Source: Burkholderiales bacterium (GTDB lineage: Bacteria; Pseudomonadota; Gammaproteobacteria; Burkholderiales; Burkholderiaceae_C). From it: DNA of 37,105 nucleotides. Both the position numbers and the translations under genes were made by a program. Shown here piece by piece: positions 32,264 to 37,105 of the stretch; positions within the stretch are counted from its first letter, which is position 1; each line of letters opens with the position of its first letter. Location: assembly GCA_022758925.1 (NCBI GenBank), contig JAEMQF010000289.1, forward strand, positions 1 through 37,105. Reading direction: 5' to 3'. Below the pieces are notes generated by a model. That model saw nothing but the letters and a program-made list of their open reading frames with translations, was not told the origin of the DNA and searched no databases.

Positions 32264-33061
32264 TCAGAGCGCGAAGTCGTAGTCGATCACCAGCGGCGCG
32301 TGGTCACTGAAACGTTGCCCGAGATAGATATGCTCGCGCCGGGCGGTTGCCGCCACGTTGGGCGTGGCGAGGTGGTAATCGATGCGCCAACCCACATTCT
32401 TCGCGCGCGCCTGGCCCCGATTGCTCCACCAGGTGTATTGCTCCGACCTCGAGTTGAGGCTGCGGAATACGTCGACCATCCCCACTTTGTCCAGCGTATG
32501 CGTCATCCAGGCACGTTCTTCGGGCGTGAAGCCGCTGTTCTTCTGATTGCCCTTCCAGTTTTTCAGGTCGATTTCCTTGTGCGCGATGTTCACGTCGCCG
32601 ACCAGAATGAACTCGCGCTCGGACCGAAGCCTCTTCAGATGTCTCGTCATCTTGATCAGGAACCGGAACTTCGCCTGTTGTCGCTCGTCCCCGCTTGACC
32701 CACTCGGAAAATAGCAGCTGATCAGGCTGAACTTGGGCCAGGTCAAGCGTCGGACATCGTCGAACCGCAGCTCGACGCAGCGGCCCTCGGCGTCGAATTC
32801 GCGCGATCCCAGTCCTGTGATCACATCGCTCGGGTGGTGGCGCGAAAACATCGCGACACCTGAATAGCCCTTCTTCTTTGCGAAGTGGAAATGCCCTTGC
32901 ATGTCGGCGACAGCGCTGAAGTCTTCGGCCACGTCCTCGGCCTGCGCCTTGAGCTCCTGCACGCCCATACAATCGGCGCCGACGTCCTCCATCCAGGCAA
33001 TCAATCCCTTTGCCGCGGCGGAACGGATCCCGTTCAAGTTCAAGGTCACGAGACGAAACAC
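32264..33061 (-). CDS. xthA: Exodeoxyribonuclease III (XthA/ExoA family)
   Basis: A 265-residue AP endonuclease and 3'-5' exonuclease for base-excision repair. Motifs: LVTLNLNGIRSAAAKGL at the start (Asn), VQELKAQ (metal-binding Glu), ISCYFPSGSSGDERQQ (Tyr), ILVGDVNIAHKEID (Asp, Asn), RIDYHLATP, and the terminal FSDHAPLVIDYDFAL (Asp-His). All catalytic residues are present. The start is GTG 33061, supported by GAGGAA six bases upstream on the minus strand; the longer open frame upstream would overlap pyrE. Divergent from pyrE with 16 bases between start codons, an arrangement I remember as common in this order. Confidence 0.95.
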   Translation of the reverse strand: MFRLVTLNLNGIRSAAAKGLIAWMEDVGADCMGVQELKAQAEDVAEDFSAVADMQGHFHFAKKKGYSGVAMFSRHHPSDVITGLGSREFDAEGRCVELRFDDVRRLTWPKFSLISCYFPSGSSGDERQQAKFRFLIKMTRHLKRLRSEREFILVGDVNIAHKEIDLKNWKGNQKNSGFTPEERAWMTHTLDKVGMVDVFRSLNSRSEQYTWWSNRGQARAKNVGWRIDYHLATPNVAATARREHIYLGQRFSDHAPLVIDYDFAL

Positions 33062-33077
33062 TGGATTCCTCGACGCA

Positions 33078-33755
33078 ATGCAGGCCAGCGCATCGTTAGA
33101 CACCCTGGCACAGGAGTTTGTGAAGTTCGCAGTCGATGCCAAAGTGCTCGAGTTCGGCGAATTCAAGACCAAGGCAGGCCGGCTGTCACCCTATTTCTTC
33201 AACGCCGGTCACTTTGACGATGGCGCCAAACTGGGACGCCTGGCGCAATTCTATGCACGACGAATCATGCGCTGCGGTCTTGCCTTCGACATGCTGTTCG
33301 GCCCGGCCTACAAGGGCATACCGCTGGCTGCCACGGTGGCTGTCGAATTCGCGCGCAGGGGCCGGAACGTGCCGTTCGCCTACAACCGCAAAGAAGTCAA
33401 GGATCATGGCGAGGGCGGGTCGCTTGTCGGCGCACCCTTGACAGGGCGCGTCTTGGTCCTCGACGACGTGATTTCGGCTGGAACGTCCCTGCGTGAGGCG
33501 GTCGCGATCATCGGCGCGGCGGGCGGCGAGGCGGTGGGCGTCGCCATTGCGTTGGACCGGCAAGAGCGGTTGGGTGATGGTGGTGCCGACGCCGCAGGCT
33601 CTGCAGTGCAGTTCGTCACAAGCAGGCTGCAAATTCAGGTGGCCGCGATTGCGACCCTGACCGACTTGCTGCAATACTTGACCTCGAACGCCGATGCGGC
33701 ACTTCGCGAGCATTTGCCTCGGGTCGCCGCCTACAGGGAACGATACGGAGTGTGA
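33078..33755 (+). CDS. pyrE: Orotate phosphoribosyltransferase
   Basis: A 225-residue enzyme joining orotate and PRPP to make orotidine 5'-phosphate in pyrimidine synthesis. Diagnostic segments: FGEFKTKAGRLSPYFFNAGHFDDG, DMLFGPAYKGIPLAA, AYNRKEVKDHGEGGSLVG (flexible catalytic loop) and VLVLDDVISAGTSLREA (PRPP-binding motif). ATG 33078 (MQASASLDTLAQ) gives normal length; no strong ribosome site is present in the 16-base gap. It is followed within a few bases by the DUF4124 gene. Confidence 0.96.
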   Translation: MQASASLDTLAQEFVKFAVDAKVLEFGEFKTKAGRLSPYFFNAGHFDDGAKLGRLAQFYARRIMRCGLAFDMLFGPAYKGIPLAATVAVEFARRGRNVPFAYNRKEVKDHGEGGSLVGAPLTGRVLVLDDVISAGTSLREAVAIIGAAGGEAVGVAIALDRQERLGDGGADAAGSAVQFVTSRLQIQVAAIATLTDLLQYLTSNADAALREHLPRVAAYRERYGV

Positions 33756-33760
33756 AGGGG

Positions 33761-34465
33761 ATGAGCCATCTGAGGGCTGCCGCTGCGATTGCTTGCGGCC
33801 TGTGCTTGCTGGTCAGCTCTGCCGCCTGGGCAGCGTCGATCTATCAATGTGTCGATGCAAGCGGCAAGCGACTCACCGCCGACCGCCCGATCGCTGCCTG
33901 CACCGATCTTGTGCAACGCGAGCTCAACCAGGACGGGTCGCTCAAGCGCGTCATTCCGCCCGCGATGACCTATGAGCAACGCAATGCCATCGAGGCGCGG
34001 GAGCGCGCCGAGCGCACGAAGCGCATCACGAACGACGACGAAGCCCGGCGCGACCACATGCTGGCGCTTCGGTTTCCGAACCCAGCCGCCCACAATGCAG
34101 CGCGGGAGAGTGCGTTGCACAACGCGCGCCGCGCCGTGCAGCTTTCCGAGGACCGGATCACGACGCTGGCTGCCGAGCGCAAGCCCCTCCTGGAAGACAC
34201 CGAGTTTTTTGCCGGCAAGCCGCTGCCGGCCAAACTCAAACATTTGCTCGACGCGAATGAAGTGGCCATGGATGCGCAGCGCTCGCTGTTGCCGATCCAG
34301 AACGAAGAAATCGGTCGCATCAACGCCAATTTCGACGCCGAACTCGAGCGCCTGAAGCGTGTTTGGGCCAACCCTGCGCCTGGCGCCACGGCCGTGGTGC
34401 CGGTGTCAACCGCTCCGTCGGTGACCGCTGCAGGGTCGGCGCGAAGGAAGACGGCGTCGAATTGA
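33761..34465 (+). CDS. DUF4124 domain secreted protein
   Basis: A 234-residue exported protein. Residues 1-24 form a signal peptide (MSHLRAAAAIACGLCLLVSSAAWA). The DUF4124 motif is IYQCVDASGKRLTADRPIAAC (about 26-46), a small beta domain with two cysteines. A long charged helical segment follows (about 70-205: NAIEARERAERTKRI, then RITTLAAERKPLLEDTEFF), probably a coiled coil, with a Pro/Ala/Thr-rich tail. Function is unknown. ATG 33761 is preferred: GGAG at 33747-33750 is ten bases upstream; an in-frame GTG at 33752 overlaps the pyrE stop. Convergent with gatB. Confidence 0.82.
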   Translation: MSHLRAAAAIACGLCLLVSSAAWAASIYQCVDASGKRLTADRPIAACTDLVQRELNQDGSLKRVIPPAMTYEQRNAIEARERAERTKRITNDDEARRDHMLALRFPNPAAHNAARESALHNARRAVQLSEDRITTLAAERKPLLEDTEFFAGKPLPAKLKHLLDANEVAMDAQRSLLPIQNEEIGRINANFDAELERLKRVWANPAPGATAVVPVSTAPSVTAAGSARRKTASN

Positions 34466-34498
34466 GACACCAGCGAACCGACGCCGCGAGGCCCAGAC

Positions 34499-35947
34499 TC
34501 AAGCAAGGCGAGCGCGCAGCAACTCGCTGATCCGCGCCGGGTCCGCCTTGCCCCGACTCGCCTTCATCACCTGGCCCACGAGCGCGTTGAGGGCTTTGTC
34601 CTTGCCGGCGCGGAATTCGGCGATTGACTTCTCATTGTCGGCGAGCACCACGTCGACAATTCTGACGAGTTCATCGGTACTGTCCACCTGGCGCAGGCCC
34701 ATCGAGTCGATCAGCGAGTCAACCTCTCGGTTGGGCTCGGCCCACAGGGCGTCGAATACTTGTCGCGCGGCGTTGTTGGACAAACTGCCGTCCGCAATGC
34801 GCGCAAGCATTGATGCCAGCTGCGTCGCGCTGAGGCTGCAAGACTCAATGTCCATGTCTTGCTGGTTCAGACGGCGTGACACTTCACCCATCAACCAGTT
34901 CGCGGCGAGTTTGGGCTGTGCGCTGGTCTGCGCAGCCACTTCAAAGTAGGCAGCGAAAGCCTTGCTCTGTGTCAACGCCGCCGCTATGTCCGCGGACAGG
35001 CCATACTTTTGCTGGAAGCGTTCTGACATGGCATGGGGAAGTTCTGGCATGCCGGCGCGCACACGGGCAATCCATTCGGGCCCGATCGAGAGTGGCGGAA
35101 GGTCCGGGTCGGGGAAGTAGCGATAGTCATGCGCGTCTTCCTTGCTTCGCATTGAACGCGTTTCACCCGTCACGGCGTTGAACAGCACCGTTGCCTGCTG
35201 AATGTGCCCGCCGTCTTCGATCAAATCGATTTGCCATTCAACTTCGAAATCGATCGCCTGCTGAAGAAACTTGAAACTGTTCAGGTTCTTGATTTCGCGC
35301 CGGGTTCCGTACGGCGCGCCGGGTCGGCGCACCGAGACGTTGGCGTCGCAGCGAAAGCTCCCCTCTTGCATGTTGCCGTCGCAAATGCCGAGCCAGACGA
35401 CGAGGCTGTGAAGTGCACGGGCGTAGGCTGCCGCTTCGGAACTGGAGCGCATGTCGGGCTCGGTGACAATCTCCAGCAATGGTGTGCCGGCTCGGTTCAG
35501 GTCGATTGCAGTTTGACCGGCAAACGACTCGTGCAGCGACTTTCCGGCGTCCTCTTCCAGGTGAGCCCGTGTCAGCTGCACCGTGCGCAAACCATCTTGC
35601 CAGGCAAATTGAAGCGCACCTCCCTGAACCACCGGAGTTTCATACTGGCTTATCTGGTAACCCTTGGGCAGGTCCGGATAGAAGTAGTTCTTTCGTGCAA
35701 ATATCGAAAGCGGGGCGACGTTGGCATTCACCGCCAGGCCGAACCGGATCGCGCACTCCACGGCAGCCCGGTTCAGCACCGGCAGCGTTCCTGGCAACGC
35801 CAGGTCAACGGCGCAGGCCTGGCGATTCGGCTCGGCCCCGAATGCAGTGGAAGCGCCGCTGAAGATCTTCGATCGCGTCGCCAGTTGCACATGCGTCTCG
35901 ATGCCGATGACGACTTCGTGGCCACGAATCAAGGGGGTGCGGCCCAT
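34499..35947 (-). CDS. gatB: Aspartyl/glutamyl-tRNA amidotransferase subunit B
   Basis: A 482-residue subunit of GatCAB, which converts mischarged Glu-tRNA-Gln or Asp-tRNA-Asn to the amide form. The N-terminal catalytic domain has [105 protein letters not shown] and [13 protein letters not shown]. The C-terminal YqeY-like tRNA-binding domain has [12 protein letters not shown] and [22 protein letters not shown] 35947 lies four bases after the gatA stop. Confidence 0.97.
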   Translation of the reverse strand: MGRTPLIRGHEVVIGIETHVQLATRSKIFSGASTAFGAEPNRQACAVDLALPGTLPVLNRAAVECAIRFGLAVNANVAPLSIFARKNYFYPDLPKGYQISQYETPVVQGGALQFAWQDGLRTVQLTRAHLEEDAGKSLHESFAGQTAIDLNRAGTPLLEIVTEPDMRSSSEAAAYARALHSLVVWLGICDGNMQEGSFRCDANVSVRRPGAPYGTRREIKNLNSFKFLQQAIDFEVEWQIDLIEDGGHIQQATVLFNAVTGETRSMRSKEDAHDYRYFPDPDLPPLSIGPEWIARVRAGMPELPHAMSERFQQKYGLSADIAAALTQSKAFAAYFEVAAQTSAQPKLAANWLMGEVSRRLNQQDMDIESCSLSATQLASMLARIADGSLSNNAARQVFDALWAEPNREVDSLIDSMGLRQVDSTDELVRIVDVVLADNEKSIAEFRAGKDKALNALVGQVMKASRGKADPARISELLRARLA

Positions 35948-35951
35948 CGAA

Positions 35952-37105
35952 TCAGTACCCTGGGGGGACCCGGGCGTGCCAGTCGGTGGCCTGCTGGAAG
36001 GCATGCGCGACGTGGAGCAACCTAACCTCCTGGAAGTAGTTGGCAACCAGCTGCAGGCCTACCGGCATCCCGCCCTCTCCGGCCCCAGCGGGGATGCTCA
36101 TCCCGGGCAGACCCGCCAGGCTCGCGGGCAGCGTGAAAATGTCAGCGAGATAGTCGGCCACCGGGTCCTCGCCTTGCGCTCCCAGTTTCCAGGCCACCGT
36201 GGGCGCAACCGGGCCAGCGATCACGTCGCACACCTGGAAACACGCCTGAAAGTCGTCGGCAATCATGCGTCGCAGTTTTTGCGCCTGCAGATAGTAGGCG
36301 TCGTAGTAGCCGTGGCTCAGGACGTAGGTCCCAATCATGATGCGACGCTTCACCTCGGCGCCGAAGCCCTCGCTGCGGCTCTTGCGGTACATGTCCTGCA
36401 AGTCTTCATGTTTGGCTGCGCGGTGCCCGTAGCGCACGCCGTCGTAGCGGCTCAGATTCGAGCTGGCTTCGGCAGGCGCAATGATGTAGTACACCGGAAT
36501 CGACAACTCGGTGCGCGGCAACGAGACGTCGAGCAGGGTCGCGCCAAGCCGCTCGAAATCATGCAGCGCCGCGCGCACCGCGCCCGCAACGTCAGCAGCA
36601 AGCGCAGCGGGGAAGAACTCGCGCGGCAAGCCGACGCGCAACCCGCGCAAGGGCTGCGCCGCGCTGGCACCGTCCCGGGCCGCGAGCATTGCGGCATGAA
36701 AGTCCTGCGGCGCGCGCTGCGCGCTGGTCGAGTCGCGCTCGTCGAACCCGCTCATCGCGCTGAGCAGCAGTGCGCAGTCCTGCGCACTGCGCGCCAGCGG
36801 GCCAGCTTGATCGAGGCTCGACGCGAACGCAACCATGCCATACCGCGAGCACACGCCATAGGTCGGCTTGATGCCATTGACTCCGGTGAAGCTCGCGGGC
36901 TGGCGAATCGAGCCACCGGTATCGCTGCCGGTTGCCGCAGGCATCAAGCGGGCGGCGACTGCCGCCGCCGAGCCGCCCGACGAACCGCCTGGTACGCGCG
37001 TCGGATCCCACGGATTTCTCACCGGTCCATAGGCGGAGTTCTGATTGCTCGAGCCCATCGCGAATTCGTCGCAGTTGAGCTTGCCCAGAATCACCGCCCC
37101 AGCCA
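35952..37105 (-). CDS. gatA: Aspartyl/glutamyl-tRNA amidotransferase subunit A (N-terminus outside the window)
   Basis: The frame is open to the window edge and codes the last about 384 residues of the amidase subunit that releases ammonia from glutamine. [20 protein letters not shown] is followed by [18 protein letters not shown] (cis-Ser motif), then [20 protein letters not shown] with the nucleophile Ser and [21 protein letters not shown]. The [31 protein letters not shown] and [18 protein letters not shown] segments are all GatA-like. The amidase lysine lies in the missing N-terminal part. The gene is expected to follow gatC outside the window. Confidence 0.96.
   Translation of the reverse strand, partial: AGAVILGKLNCDEFAMGSSNQNSAYGPVRNPWDPTRVPGGSSGGSAAAVAARLMPAATGSDTGGSIRQPASFTGVNGIKPTYGVCSRYGMVAFASSLDQAGPLARSAQDCALLLSAMSGFDERDSTSAQRAPQDFHAAMLAARDGASAAQPLRGLRVGLPREFFPAALAADVAGAVRAALHDFERLGATLLDVSLPRTELSIPVYYIIAPAEASSNLSRYDGVRYGHRAAKHEDLQDMYRKSRSEGFGAEVKRRIMIGTYVLSHGYYDAYYLQAQKLRRMIADDFQACFQVCDVIAGPVAPTVAWKLGAQGEDPVADYLADIFTLPASLAGLPGMSIPAGAGEGGMPVGLQLVANYFQEVRLLHVAHAFQQATDWHARVPPGY

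Noticed and set aside
1-37105. tRNA genes or CRISPR arrays
   Set aside because: No T-arm GTTCRAATC in a plausible cloverleaf outside coding sequence and no regularly spaced direct repeats were seen.

Overview
The window is a GC-rich, gene-dense chromosomal segment of a betaproteobacterium, most probably order Burkholderiales (Comamonadaceae / Rubrivivax-Leptothrix type). The inference rests on the order rplM-rpsI-DUF6776-bactofilin-erpA next to anmK, an M23 peptidase and tyrS, and on lineage-typical families (DUF2726, DUF6776, DUF5329, DUF4124, DUF3047). All functions are read from motifs and remembered family features; no database search was run. There is no prophage, CRISPR array, rRNA or tRNA. 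The only mobile-element trace is a short, frameshifted IS630-like remnant.

Layout. 1-4.7 kb: 3' end of a branched-chain-type ABC transporter cluster (LivM end, binding protein, LivF), a phenylacetate-CoA-ligase-like adenylating enzyme and two small proteins of unknown function. 4.7-7.2 kb (minus): CDF metal transporter, DUF5329 protein, TyrRS. 7.2-10 kb (plus): M23 murein peptidase and AnmK. 10-12.5 kb (minus): rplM-rpsI-DUF6776-bactofilin-erpA. 12.8-14.8 kb (plus): DUF2726 membrane protein and SrkA-like kinase. 14.8-18.3 kb (minus): HtpG behind a good sigma-32 promoter, and a D-lactate dehydrogenase-type flavoprotein. 18.4-19 kb: PduO-type cobalamin adenosyltransferase. 19-22.4 kb (minus): EF-hand protein, DAHP synthase and TldD. 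22.4-27.6 kb (minus): dipeptide-type ABC transporter with an M20 amidohydrolase inside the operon. 27.6-30.4 kb: DUF3047 lipoprotein, IS630 remnant, Coq7, OsmC-like protein. 30.2-32 kb: a terminator-ended leader or small RNA, then IlvA. 32.2-34.5 kb: exonuclease III divergent from PyrE, and a DUF4124 protein. 34.5 kb to the end (minus): gatB and most of gatA.

Most of this is housekeeping. The strongest new signal is in the 230 bases between tldD and the DAHP synthase gene. A 24-codon leader ORF carries a run of nine codons of which eight are Phe, Tyr or Trp (FYFFAYFWF). It is followed by a 13-bp GC-rich intrinsic terminator with eight U, and segments can be drawn that pair alternately as pause hairpin, antiterminator and terminator. 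This looks like a ribosome-stalling attenuator for the first enzyme of the shikimate pathway, reading all three aromatic amino acids, with a predicted promoter that would make the leader peptide mRNA almost leaderless.

Second-tier signals are a three-hairpin RNA with an anti-Shine-Dalgarno-like loop before ilvA, an rplM 5' leader with an extended -10 promoter and an inverted repeat, tyrS and M23 start codons only 11 bases apart, a bactofilin/DUF6776/M23 neighbourhood, and a peptide ABC operon without its binding protein.
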